From Lagopus muta (lineage: Eukaryota > Chordata > Aves > Galliformes > Phasianidae), in NCBI RefSeq assembly GCF_023343835.1, contig NC_064434.1, positions 11,513,505 through 11,577,504 on the forward strand: a DNA stretch of 64,000 bases. The letters are read 5' to 3'. The notes under the pieces are model-generated. The model saw only the letters and a list, made by a program, of their open reading frames with translations, was not told where the DNA came from and did not search any database. This document shows, piece after piece, positions 14,601-26,902 of the stretch. A program made the translations under genes and the position numbers. Numbering within the stretch: position 1 is the first letter of the stretch; each line of letters opens with the position of its first letter.

Positions 14601-16479
14601 ACACCCCACAAGTATACATGCTGCTTCCAGGGCCAAAGCTGGTAACTGTGCTATGAACCTATTTCCCAGAGTGTTACCAGAATAAAGAAGCCAATACAAT
14701 GTCTATGTTTACACACAATGAGGAATATACTCTGTGATGTAATGAGCTCCCTCTCATCTGCTTTGTTACATTTCTGTTACTAGATAAAGACAAAAGTACA
14801 GTTCTCTGAACTGTATCTTTTTACCAGACCACAGCTAAACAAAAGGGAATTCAGTGTAAGAAAGGCAGGTCGGCATTTCAGAGGGAACATGACAACTATA
14901 AATGTTTATACTAAAGAAAAAAAATCAACCAAGGAAAACCCTCTTTACCAAGAAAAGCATCTCACATTTCTGAGTAGCATCTTGTCAGAATTCATGTTGT
15001 GCTTTTATCTGCCAGCGCCGGCTATCAGTGTGATCCTCAGGTCATCCAAACGTGCCTGGAGCTGCATACCTTTGTTTTCTTTGTATGGAAACCAAGGATG
15101 GGAGGGAAGAGCAATCAGGTCTTAGTGAGGCCAAGGCACACACTTGAGATGGGGATCAGACAAAGTCTAGACAGATTCCTTAGCTGGGTTTTGTGTTGTG
15201 TTTTGTTGTTTTTTTTTTTATTGCAGTTGTTGGTTTCCCTTTTTTTTCCCCCAGATCCCTTAATACTAGCCATTTGGTCTTTATAAAACATCCAAAACTT
15301 GTATGTATTATTTGTGTGAAATATAAAAATTATATATTCTGCTAAAGTATTCCGTTCTGTTATTGTATTGTATACAGCATCTTCTCCTGTTTCTTATATT
15401 ATTAAAAGATTACATTAAAAACAATTCATAAAGACTCATTGGAAAAATATATCCAAAAAATGTTTTTATCTCTCCCACATCCTTTATTGGTTTATATAAA
15501 CCATCTTGCACTTTAAGGGAAACTAAGAATTAACCCAGAGATGCACTCATGCAGTATGACGGGAATATGTGCCATATACACAACAGCTGCTGGTCACCTT
15601 CCCTGCACAAATCTATGACAGCTCCATGATAATGTGGAAAGCAGCATAGAACTTTGATCAGATGGCTTAGCAATGCTGTCTTTAAATGCCACATTGTTAA
15701 ACCAGTTATCAATAGCCAAACAAAAACAAACAAATAAAGAAACCCACAAAAATTTCATGAAGTCTGCAATATAATGTTTTGGATAATGGGCTGATTATTT
15801 CAGAGATTTTGAAGGACATGAGTGTAAATCTGGAATTTATACAAATTTGTGGCATTTTCCCATCTCAGTGGCACAGTAAAGCTACTTAAATAAAATGGAC
15901 TGAGAGAAATCAGCCATACCAGATGATTCTTGTATGCTTTTGTCTCCACTCAACTCCAATTTTAAACAACATCTCACTGAAGTTTATAATCAGACGCTTA
16001 TATATTTTTTCTTTACGGTATTGGTAAGTAATGGGTCCTTTGTCCACAGACTGTCTCATAAATGTAAAGTCAGCTATTATTTCAAGTTGTACTAGATCTA
16101 GGTGTAGGAGACCTTTGTTAACATAAATAGTTTAAAATTATCCAGTTATAGTGATTTTTCTCAGAATGCTGCATTTAAATTTACATTGGCAAGCTCACAG
16201 ATTCCTCTTTGCCAAGAGAAAACTCTTACAGAAGAAGACATTTCACGTACACATAACTAATATACACATCTGAGAAAGAGATTAAATGACATGTTATCTT
16301 TAAAATTATCTTTAAATAACACATTATCTTTAAAAGATGTGTATTATTCTGTGACTGGTAACAATGCTTAGGTATTTTTCTAAATCTCCTAAATCTCCTT
16401 AGGAAATTGGAGGTGCAAAGTCAAAACCTTTTCTACTGTCATTTGTTCACACAGTCTCACAGCTTGCAAAAGACAGTAA
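5675..16479. other. Long unique AT-rich stretch, possibly intronic
   Basis: About 10.8 kb with no recognisable transposon and no long convincing frame. The only coding-like signal is the exon candidate at 6498-6582, plus a much weaker one at 12926-12991 that I do not call. The 167-codon minus-strand frame at 8438-8941 is rich in Phe, Leu, Ser and Cys, lacks a recognisable domain and is treated as chance. Confidence 0.45.
6498..6582 (+). CDS. Candidate internal coding exon, gene unknown
   Basis: An 85-nt block is bounded by a splice acceptor with a pyrimidine-rich lead (TCTGTTTGTTTCAG ending at 6497) and a donor GTATGA starting at 6583. Only one of its three frames is open; that frame starts exactly at the first exon base (phase 0) and leaves phase 1. 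It encodes about 28 residues including CNYCVICDGEDPLLEMYF, with three closely spaced cysteines. I do not recognise the family. The base composition and residue mix are more protein-like than the flanks, but a single short exon without neighbours is weak evidence. The alternative is a chance open stretch between splice-like sites. Confidence 0.25.
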
Positions 16480-16654
16480 GATGTTGATTAAGGCCAAGTG
16501 CAAGAGTATCCGGGTCAGGGCAATCTCAAGCACAGATAAATGTTGGGTGGAGAATGACTTGAGAGTAGTGCTGAGGAGAAGGATTTATCATTGATGAAAG
16601 ATGAAATTGATGAAAGATTCAACACAAGCCGGCAACATGCCTTCTGCAACTTAG
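16480..16654 (+). mobile_element. CR1 LINE internal fragment (plus)
   Basis: This matches, by eye, the CR1 ORF2 segment seen again at about 30170-30350 in this window: the shared words are AAGTGC, GGTCAGGGCAAT, GGTTGGGTGGAGAATG-like and the CAACATGCC-like end. It has no 3' tail and stops abruptly where a minus-strand CR1 piece begins. It is too short and diverged to encode anything. Confidence 0.75.
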
Positions 16655-16657
16655 CTG

Positions 16658-16770
16658 ACGTGGCTAGAGTCCTTGCTGGTGAAGACTGAGGCAAAGAGGT
16701 CATTGAGCACCTCAGCTTTCTCCATGTCCCTCATGACCAGGTCTCCAATTTCCTTCTGTCTGACTAATGA
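16658..16770 (-). mobile_element. CR1 LINE internal fragment (minus)
   Basis: Read on the minus strand, this matches the CR1 ORF2 segment present on the plus strand at about 29470-29560: a stretch specifying GAGAAAGCTGAGG, CAATGA, TCTTCACCAGCAAGGACTC. It directly abuts the plus-strand fragment at 16480-16654. Decayed CR1 sequence may extend to about 16870, but I cannot place that edge. No 3' octamer is present. Confidence 0.7.
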
Positions 16771-16870
16771 GTTGCAGTTTTGAGCTGGAGATGGTTCTGA
16801 CTTTAACGTGCTTTAACTTTCTTTCACAGACTTCTTCCAGATATGTTCCTCTAAGACTTGTTAAGAAATT

Positions 16871-17790
16871 AGGGCAGTTTCCAAATAATCATGACATTTC
16901 TTGATATTGCTCTCTTGAACTGCTCCTATTTTGTCTCTGTATAGATATAAAAATATCTCCTCCATTCTTTGATCATTTAATAAACTGATTATTATTCAGT
17001 TATTTATGAACTATCTACCACTATTCAAATATATATAATTTAATCAGCATTTCTAGGAATTGGCTCATTATTTCCTTTTTTTTTTTTTCCCCATAGAACT
17101 CCCATTAATCTTTACAGTCAGATGTAGTGCTGATAGAAATTGTTCAAATATTTGTGACTAATTCTATTATCATTTCATAGCAAATTCTGCTACTGAAAGT
17201 TTATTAGTATCTACTTATTATTCAGTTAGTTCTTGTAAATCAAGATATGACATTCCTTTCTTGGTTGCCACTCAGCTGGAATTTTTTTTCTTTTTTTTTT
17301 TTCCTTCTTTTTTTTTTAATAAGTGGATCCGTCTGGTACACTTGAGTCATACTGAAAAACACTAGAAATCTACATACTTGTGGAATGGTAGCATTAATTC
17401 TTCTATTAAAATATTCACAGTTTTAACTGAAATGCAGTTTGTATAACAGACACAGCTCATTTGTGCACCTCATCCAACTGTTTGCAGCACACTTTTGTGA
17501 TTTTCCATTAGCTAGCATGTCTGCCTTCTGCTACAAACTGACTTCTATTCCTCCCATCTGTTACAAACCCTATTTTATTATCAGTCACTACTATGAACAC
17601 AACAAAAATATTTTATGCACTGAAGGTCTGCTCTTTCCTCAAGGTCAGAATTCTTGTTAGGTAACATTTGCAACTAAGGCTTTCAGAACAAGTTCATTCA
17701 AAAGATTTATAAATGTATTAGCTTTTAATTAATGTTAGATTCTAGATTCAATAAGATCAATCAGTAATTAAAATGAATCCCTATTTTCAT
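16871..17790. other. Unique sequence with T-rich tracts
   Basis: AT-rich, with poly-T runs near 17078 and 17282-17320. Nothing coding recognised; the frame at 17439-17660 has no motif. Confidence 0.4.
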
Positions 17791-17896
17791 ATAGAATCAT
17801 AGAATTGCTCAGGTTGAAAAAGACCTTAAAGATCACTGAGTCCAACCACAACCTAACCATACTACCCTAACTCTAACAATCCTCCACTAAATCATA
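17791..17896 (-). mobile_element. CR1 LINE, 3' end only
   Basis: About 105 bp containing the complement of a CR1 3' tail (ATAGAATCATAGAATTGCTC at the left) followed by the CR1 3' UTR words for a fragment that stops at the start of the next CR1. It differs from the neighbouring copy in its tail sequence (AATTGCTCAGGTTG against AATTGTAGGGGTTGG), so it represents a separate, different CR1 subfamily insertion. Confidence 0.85.
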
Positions 17897-18903
17897 TCAC
17901 AGAATCACAGAATTGTAGGGGTTGGAAGGGACCTCCAGAGATCATCGAGTCCAACCCCTGAGCACCCGATATCCCTGAGCACTACATCCGAACGGTTTTT
18001 GAACGCAGCCAAAAACTCAACCTCAACCACTTCCTTGGGGAGCCTATTCCTGTGCTTAACAACCCTTTCTGTAAAGAAGTTTTTCCTGATATCCAACCTA
18101 AACTTACCCTGGCACAATTTAAGACCATTTCCCCTCATCCTGTCACCTGTCACCAATAAGAAGAGACCAGCCCTACTCACGCTGTAAGCACTTTTCAGAT
18201 ATTGGAAGAGAGCAGTAAGGTCTTCCCTCAGCCTCCTTTTCCCCAGACTAAACAGCCCCAGTTCCTTCCATCTCTCTTCATAGGGCATATTCTCCAAGTC
18301 CTTCACAAGCCTTTTTGCCTTTGGACCTGCTCCAGCATCTCAATGTCCTTTCTGTACTGCAGTGCTCAAAACAAAACACATACTTGTGAGGCCTTACCAG
18401 TGCTGAGCACAGGGACAGGATTACTTTCCCAGTCCTGCTCACTACTCCGTTCCTAATACAAGCCAGGATGCCATTGGCCTTCTTGGCCACCTGGGCACAC
18501 TGGTGGCTCACATTTAGCTGACCATCAGTACACCAAGGTCCCTTTCCATCAGGAGGCTTTCCAGCCACTCCTCCCCAAGCCTGTGGAGTTGCTTGTGGTT
18601 GTGACCAAAATGTTGTGACCCGACACTTGGCCCTTTTGAAACTCATAAAATTAACTTTGGCCCATAGATCCAGGCTATCCAGGTCCCTCTGTTGTGCCCT
18701 TCTCCCCTCAGGCAGATCAACACTCCCTCCCAAATTGGTGTTGTCTGCAAACTTACTGAGGGTGCACTCAATCTCCTCATCAAGATCGTTAATAAAGATG
18801 TTAAATAGAAGTAGTGCCGGTGCCAAGCCCTGGGGGACACTGCTTGTGACCGGCGGCCAACTGGATTTAACTCCACTGACCACAACTTTTCGGGTGCAGC
18901 CAA
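17897..18903 (-). mobile_element. CR1 LINE, 5'-truncated
   Basis: A roughly 1-kb minus-strand CR1 whose 3' tail (complement TCACAGAATCACAGAATTG) begins at about 17897, immediately next to another CR1 3' end. It retains the end of ORF2 and the short 3' UTR. The 5' end is lost at about 18903. Compared with the other copies here it is only moderately diverged, since long stretches of ORF2 remain readable. Confidence 0.92.
18278..18883 (-). pseudogene. CR1 ORF2 reverse transcriptase remnant
   Basis: This frame of about 201 codons carries the second half of the CR1 reverse transcriptase. Visible landmarks are VPQG near residue 18, then [10 protein letters not shown], then SKFADNTNLGG. The catalytic FADD motif of this family is altered to FADN, so one of the two catalytic aspartates is replaced. 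The reading continues in another frame at 17905-18306 ([24 protein letters not shown] end of ORF2), so a frameshift lies near 18280-18306. The N-terminal endonuclease and the first reverse-transcriptase motifs are absent by truncation. It is a dead remnant of the LINE above, not a host gene. Confidence 0.85.
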
Positions 18904-19391
18904 AGATTACTATATAGATTTACTTGATTATTTTTTTATTTGGATGTTTTCAAATTGAAACATATTCAGAGTATTTCTACAACTGTAAGAGACTTTACAG
19001 TTACTCAAGATTGATACATTGCATATATGTTGAAAGATATTTCAACTACCTGAAGTAGAAAAGCAAAGAGTAATAAGAGATCCTTAATTAATTTGTAATT
19101 ATTACTAAATTAAAAGGAAATTAATTAAAAGACAAAAAATCAACATAGGAGTATATGAAGTATATGAGGAACTGGGGAATCAATATTTTAGTGGCTAAAC
19201 AATCTCAAACTGAATTCCAATCTCTGTTAACTGAGCAGCACTCGTAAGAATCAAGAATATAAATGTGAGCTGTATAGAATTTTATTCATAGTTTAGTAAA
19301 TTTATATGATAAAGTCCCTAAAAATTCTAGGTAGAATTTGCAAAATGTTTTTAATCTTATTATAAAAACTGAATTTTAAGGTAAGACTGAA

Positions 19392-19393
<2 letters not shown>

Positions 19394-19429
<36 letters not shown>
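19394..19429. repeat. 36-base poly-T tract
   Basis: An uninterrupted run of 36 T on the plus strand. No processed-gene body or flanking target duplication was seen on either side, so it is treated as a simple repeat rather than the tail of a retrocopy. Confidence 0.95.
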
Positions 19430-19431
<2 letters not shown>

Positions 19432-21517
19432 CTGTAGCATATTAGCTAGGAATTAAAGGTTTAATATGTTAGTAATGGACTCTATTGAATTATAATCTGC
19501 TTTGGCGTGTTGCAGTCTATAAGATGGGAGCATGGAATGGAAGTGATCATGTGTCTTACGTTTTTTAATCTGCTTTTCCACAAAAACATGAGAAAATTGG
19601 CCTTTTATTTAGAGTATGATTTTGTTTGGTAAGAAAAAATATTCAGTTAAATATTTCTTACAAACTGAAATCCTTTTGGAATGTTCAGGGATTACATATC
19701 TTATGAAGAACTTCATAATTTTCCTGAAGTTTCTGAGTGTTTTCTTTTAATGGAAGTACAAAACCTGCAGAAGACCATTGCTTTAAAACTTGATTGCGTG
19801 CTTATTTCTTTCCTTCCTTCCTTCCTTCCTTCCTTCTTTTCAATGAAAAATAGACCTCCAGCATTTTGGGGAGTAGTTAAAAAATATATATTTATTTATT
19901 AAAAATAAAAACAAAATTCAAAACCAGTGGACAACTCAACTATGAGTAGAAACATGAACTAGCAGAAAATGCAATTTAAGTGGTCCCTAGAAATTTCAGG
20001 GGAAAAAGAATAAACTGTGATGGCCTTTTTGTGAACATCTGATACTGGCTAGTTGTCTGGATTAGGTTAGATATTTCCATATATCAGCCTGTACTAGGTG
20101 TAAATATTATATTCTCAAAATAATTTCCATAATGGATTTGAATGCTGTGCTAATTTTCACAGAATGGATCCTTGTTTCTGTTTGCTATTACAGAGAACAG
20201 CATCCTTCAATCTTAATTCTTCACAGAGTTCTGAATAGGCACAAGGACTTCAGTGATCTCTCTGATGCATAAAGTTACTTGATATTGTCTTTTAGGCCAT
20301 GCATGCACTCCTTTGTCACTTTGTCACCAAAAGACAGTTGATGTGAGATGTGTCGTTAGCTCTCCTTAGAATGAGGACATTGTCCCTGTGCCTTTTGAAC
20401 ATTGTGACAAGGTTTTCTTTCTGGAACTTTGATTGGATAAATGTGTTGCCTTCTCCTCATTCAGTGTTCTGGCAAACATTCCTCTGCAATGTTTCCACTG
20501 AGCTAGTTCAGATGTGAATACTAGCAATGTTTGTAGGTTATCTAAGTGATGTGTTGTACAAAGAATAAAAGGAGGAGGTATGTGAACTCAGTATAAAGAA
20601 GGAACATGGAGATTGGAGAATATGTTTGGCTACCAGTGTTTGAGGGAAGTGGGATGGGGAGCCAGGACAGGTGCTAGGATAGCAAGAGGCTTAAGTACCT
20701 ATGCAGGGCCAGAATCCATGACTGTGTTGGAGGACTCTTCTAATGGCAAAAAGAGAGGCCTGAGGCTGAAGGATGTTGTGTCAAGGAAAGTATGCATCAG
20801 AGTATTTTACTAGCACTGGCAACCATTTCAGCAAATGTGAAAGAAATCTCCTGATGGTCCCTGCTACTGTGTTCCAACTGAACATGAACAAAATTCCTTT
20901 CAGGTGAAGCTGATGTTCTTCTAATGCTTACCTTCATTTTCCTTTTGGTTTGTTATTCCCCTCTCTAATTTACTGACCTTCTTTATGAATTATTTTAGCC
21001 CTTTCAGTTTCTCTATCTGTGAGATAAACTATCTCTGTTTTCTAGGTCTCTTTATTTGAACGTTTGAACACAATGGACATACATATAAGCTACTATTTGT
21101 CTATTTGTCTGGCTTCACATCACCTCCAAGAGTCTCACCTCCAAGAGTCAAATCTGTTCCAGAGTTTTCAGGGTTCACCTTTCAAAGCAAAACTTGTCCA
21201 TCTTGTCAGTTTTAAGATGCCAAGTGATTTTTTGTTTTTCTTTAGATGCAGTTTGTCCAGGCTCAAACCCCAGGGCTCAACTTTCCATTAATGTATTGGC
21301 AACTTGCTTTTTCAATATTTTCAATTGCTTTTGTTGACAAGCTCAAGAGAAGAACAAAAAAAAAAGACCTTGTGTCCACTGAGAATGGGCTGCTTTCTTA
21401 CCTATAATCCAGAAAAGGGGAAAACAACTGATTGTATGATTGATGTTATGAAAATCCTTTTCCACCTGGGACATCCTTAGGTAACTATACTAGTATATAA
21501 GCCCTCACTGCAACAGG

Positions 21518-21560
21518 TATAAATATTAACTGATATAAATATTAACTGATATAAATATTA
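21518..21560. repeat. 16-bp tandem repeat, about 2.7 copies
   Basis: The unit TATAAATATTAACTGA is repeated exactly twice and then partly a third time. It is a small minisatellite-like duplication with no coding context. Confidence 0.9.
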
Positions 21561-24500
21561 TCTTGTTGAAATCTCTAACTGAAATAAATGTTTCTGTGAT
21601 CACTATTTTAGTAAATAACCTACATCTGATGTTGAAAAATGTAATCTTATTCTTTATCATTTTTTTGGATGAATAGAGGAAGAAGCTGTTTAATCTTATT
21701 TATGAAGATCAAAATAGTGTACAGGTAAATGGAGTATTAGAAAGCAGTGTGAATCAGAAAAATGATCAAACTCCATTTATTGTCAATATTCAAGTTTCTT
21801 TTGAGGTATTTTAAAATCCTACATGCAAAACATGGCCAAACTGCTCTGCAAAACAGAATTGGAAAAGGCACCTCTTTCTTTGGACAAGTAAAGCTTTTCT
21901 TTTAGGTACGAATTTCACATCTTGCCTGACCTGATTTTTATATTTGACAGCAGTTTGGTTTGGGCTGTGAGGGGGTTTTGTTTCAAAACAAGAGATAAGT
22001 ACAGGTTTGCAGCTCTGCCTGAAACTGCATGAACACATTTCAGCCACCTTAGCTACCACACTGGCAAATCCATATTTCTTTCAGAGAACTTCCACTAAGA
22101 ACTCTGGCTGCTTCTAACACAGGCCTTGAAATATTTGTGTCACACCATCTGGCCTTTATCTGTTGGTTTGCATAATAAAATGACTCTAAGGACCATAAAG
22201 TACAACTTTAAATATTCATTTATATATATATATATATTTAATTTTAAACTTTAGTATAAATCAATCTATTTTGGCTTAAATAGCTTTTTGGCACAGTTGC
22301 AATCTGTGATGACATTGCATATTACAAACTGACTGACACTGCTGACACCAGCAAGTCCATTCCAGCCAATACTATACACAGCAGTAGCACTGGGACAAGC
22401 ATGTGTCTAATTCATGTTCTCTGATAGGATTAATCAGTTGACATTTTGCCACATAAATCAATAGCTGGATTTCTCCTCCCACCAGAAACCTTCCTTTCTG
22501 CTGAGGAAGCTGTTCCTTCTCAGCTAGAAAGTCAGTTTAATGCAGATGATTGATTTGCCCTACATTTTATGCATTCAGATTCAAAATACAAACAACAGAT
22601 GGCTTTCCTTGCAGTCCTAAACCTAGATTTGATTGTGTAATCCACTCAGCACTGCTGGAATTCAAACCCTGTAAACTTATAATGACCTATGGATTTCTCT
22701 TCTACTCCACCTCAAACATAACCTGTCCAACAGGTACTCCAAAAGAAGTACTATAACACCAGGACTATTCCGTTACTGTAAACAGCTGTCATGGCACTGA
22801 AGAAATGGGCAAATAACCTCTCACTGGGCAGCACCTCATTAAGAGCGACCAGAATATACCAGGCTGCTCTCCAGATTGCAGCCTTCACCAGTTGGACTCT
22901 CCAATTAGCACGTTACTTGGAGTTACATGTTTGAACAGAAACTGTTGGGTTGGGCCTGAGAGGATTTGTCTTTTAATTAGGTAATTATAAATCCCTAATT
23001 ATAGGCTGATAATCTTTCCAATATCTCTTCTTAACTTTGGCGCCAACAAGACAGATGACTTGGACTTATCCTCGTCCTTGAGGAAAATGAGATTTTTCTT
23101 CCAGAGATAAAAGTTGTTGTCTGTAGATCATGAGTGACTGGGTGTAAAGATTACTAGTATTACCTAATCTACTTAGACAAGACATGAAGGTGCATTTTTT
23201 TATATTGTAAATAGTCAATACAGTGTAAGATGCTTTCTATCTTCATCTGTAGAATAGCAATAACAAAGTAGGCAAGAACATTGGTACCCATGCATTCTGT
23301 TACATTACACGTATTTTTTCCAAGGGTAGAATGTAAAATTTAACAAAATTCAATTGAATGATATTGTAAACAAGAGGAAAATTGGACACATTATGACTAC
23401 AACTGAAATTGCCTGCTGTTTCTTTAGTGAAAGCTGGCAGTGTGAAAGATGACAGACTGTTGCACTTGCTCAGTGAAACTCTTTATTTATTCATAGGATT
23501 GATTTAGCTTCAAGAGCTAATTACATCCAGAACTTCATCAGAGAAAATTTAGAGAAGAAACAGCAATTTCAACCTGAAATGGAATTCAAGGAGTACCAAA
23601 TCTCCTTAAGAATCAAATTACAGAAATAACTGTGGAAACAAAAGGGAAAGCTAAAAGAGATTTTTAAAATAATATTGAAGGAATATTTAATTCCTTAGGA
23701 AAAGGGAACAAAACAAACAAAGAAAAAAACTGCTTTAAACAATTGGGCTAAGTAACCCCATGATTCCATGATTAAATGAACCATTCAGTTTTAGTTAGTT
23801 AACAAGAACTATGTTTTTTTTTTTGTATAAAAAACTGAAATTCTCATCTCAGGAAATAATTTTTTTCCACTCTTCTGTTTCTTTTATGTTTCATTCTGAT
23901 AGCTGTGGGGGAGGAGTAGAAAATGGAGGTAGTGTTTGGCCTACTAAAACTATTTCTAAGTACATTGGTAGATGTGGAAATTGGGTGTCATGAACTCATG
24001 TATGTGGAATTTATTTCTTCTAAAATAATGCGCACTTTGAAATCAGTAATTATATTGTCAAAAATATTGTGATTTTATTGTCATTCTTGAAAATACACAG
24101 GTAAGGTCATTAAACAGAACCAAAATATTACAGAATTAATTGCATATATACTTCATGTGCAATTATTTCATGTTGATAACTTATCTCTGGAAGCCCATTC
24201 AAATCACCAGGAAAGATGGAGGTATCAAGGTTTTCTTTGCAGCTCCCTTTGCATTCAGTTGAATGTATGGAAATGAATTTGTAAGTAAAATCTGCATATA
24301 AAAACTCCATGGTATTTATGTAAGCATAGATAATTCTTATGGATGTGGATAGTAAACTATAGTTATTTCAAAAATAACCTTAAAAATTCACAAACTCGAA
24401 TAAATTTGGAGAACAGAAAGATGCTAATAATTAAGATTTATTTTTAATTAGAGTTTTGCTAGTTTTCTAGGTGCATGACTTTATGAAAACACATTCCACA

Positions 24501-26567
24501 TAGCTGACATTTTGAAATGGACTGTAAAAAAATATTATAAACAAAAAGGTAAACAGGAGATACTGTTTTGTCCCTGGAATAGTCAGTCTACATTGCAAAG
24601 CACACTATGGGACACCAATTAAAAAAACAAAAAAAAATCTTATTGCATTTGTTATTCCCACTTTTTTCATATTTCCCAATGCAGTGTTTTGGATTAGTAT
24701 TTTATTTTGTATCATTCTTAGACAAACTCCAATGAGAATAGTGACTGGTAAGGTACAGTGCACAGGCCTCATTTTGGAATTATGTCCATTGACATGAATG
24801 GTACAGCATAGAAAAGAGTCTAAGAAAATTCTTCCTGTAACACTTTTCTTTTTTTACCATAATTTAAAAACAGAAATAGATTTTAATCAGTGTTTTACAT
24901 AGGTGGACCAGATTACCCAGTGATAAAATTCATTTCTAGCTCTTTAGATATCTGTCTTGGTATTCAGGTTATGGGAGACAAAAAGTTGGCCATGTCAAGA
25001 TGAAAAGTCTATACCACTTCTAACTAATTTTCTCATCGTATTATGTGCAAGGCTGTTTCCCAATTGTTTCAGAACTTTTCTTCTTCCTTTTTTTTTTTTT
25101 TTTTTCTTTTTCTTTTTCTTTTTTTTTTCCTTTAATCAGTTTTGGACACAGTTTCCTCACTGGTTAACCTTGCTCTGACTAGGATGAAAAAGGCATTGTC
25201 CTCTGCTGGAAGAGTTATGAGATGAGGAAACCACTTCTGCAGGAGACAAGCTTGTGGTCAATTTTCTCCCTGCGTATAGAGCAAAGAAAAGGCTTTTTGT
25301 AAAGAAGAATTTAAAATAGAGTTTTCATGAATCATTGTTTGCTGGACATGCCAGGGAAATCTAAATTAAGGAAGACATCCTTTCACTTAGTTAGGGAAAA
25401 CCGCAGTTCATAATTCTTTTAGAAACACACAATGGCAAACTTTGTATGATTTAGACATTGGAAGCCAAGCCAGATTAGATTAAAAACTGGCTAGCTATAT
25501 TTTATAATTCTCCAGGAAGTGCTTTTTATGAGAATTGGAGGGGAAAAAAATTAACCGCAGTAGAACTGATCGGGAATTTTTAACTACATGGATTTCCATT
25601 TGAACATGTAAATGTGCAAAAACTAACATTTTATAGGTAAAAGAAGATTTGGAAGGAACTACTCTTGGAATGCTTCACAGAATCGAAAAGAGATTTCAGG
25701 CTTTATTTGAGTTAAACAGAAACTGCAGAGATCAAGAACCTGGCTGATGTCCCATAGTCTTAAGGCATAGGAAAACAGGCTTCCAGTGTAAAACATGCAT
25801 GATATGAAACATGAAGACACATCTGCTGTATTCCTGGTGAATGTCCTAGTGACAGAGTTACATATTAAATAGTGTTGGGGTTTTTTGCTGAAACTATTTT
25901 ATTATTACAAGCTTTATCAACTCCCAACACAAGAGTTATACAGCTGTTATACTCAACAAGCTAGCGATGGGACACACATGAAATACAGCAGGCTCAGCAG
26001 TTCCCTGCACTAGGCAGGGCAGAGCAGTAGCTTTCTCTCTGCTGTTTCATAAAAAGGCAGGGAGGTAACCTAATGAATCAATTCATCATAATAATATACC
26101 TGAAATAATTATTTCCATCTCTAAACTATAATAATGTGCCAGCTTAAATCTTCTAAACTGTGACCGCTTATATTATTGACTTTTTATCTGGGAAATGCTT
26201 TATTCCTTTGTTTATGCTGTGAAGTTTGTAATACAAGAAAGGTGAACACAGATGTCTGAGTGAAAAATGTTTACTGAAATTAGTCAAAACTAAAAACAAG
26301 CTCCAAAGGATTCTATCATTCTGGAACCAAACTTTACAGAGGGTCTTGGAGGAACTAAATATGCTAGCAGATGAATTAAAAAATCTCAAATTAGCAATAT
26401 TTTAAATTTGAATCAATACTTTAGCAATAAAATTGTGACAGACATTTCTAAAATGAAATAAAACTATTAAGAAACTAAACTCTTTATTTACTAATATTTT
26501 TCAAATTTACTGTTATTTTACTTATATTTGAACTTCACTATCATCTTATGAACAAGAAAACATCCTT

Positions 26568-26902
26568 TTAGTATCTGAAAAGGGGGCTATAGGTAAGAAG
26601 AGGACAGATTCTTCAGCAGGATCTATTGTGATAGGACAAGGGAAAAATGTTTCAAATCAAAAGAGAGGAGATTTAGATTGGATGTAAGAAAAAAGTTTTT
26701 CATACTAAGGGTGGTAAAGCACTAGTACAAGTTGCCCAGAGAGGCAGTGGAAACTCTGTCCCTGGACACACTGAAGGTCAGGCCCGATGGGGCTCTGAAC
26801 AACCTGATGTAACTATGTCCTATTCATTGCAAGGGAGTTGGACTAGATGACCTTTAAAGGTCCCTTCCAACTAAAACAGTTCTGTGATTCTCTGATTCTG
26901 AA
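26568..26902 (+). mobile_element. CR1 LINE 3' end (plus)
   Basis: A roughly 335-bp plus-strand CR1 fragment: it starts in the ORF2 C-terminal region (AGTATCTGAAAAGGGGGCTA), passes the ATAGGACAAGG and GGGTGGTAAAGCACT words of the family, and ends with GTCCCTTCCAACTAAAAC and a degenerate terminal octamer tail (TTCTGTGATTCTCTGATTCTG). No intact frame remains. Confidence 0.9.

Larger units (their letters stand above)
18904..26567. other. Unique AT-rich stretch with simple repeats
   Basis: About 7.7 kb without a recognisable gene. It holds a 36-T run (19394-19429), a short CCTT run (about 19808-19837), a 16-bp tandem repeat (21518-21560), a TA run (about 22222-22239) and T-rich sequence near 25088-25130. 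Short frames such as 20613-20813 and 22550-22756 show no motif. Confidence 0.45.

Noticed and set aside
19394..19429. Poly-T run as the tail of a minus-strand processed pseudogene
   Set aside because: No gene-like body follows and no target duplication is visible; CR1 machinery in birds does not usually make poly-A retrocopies.
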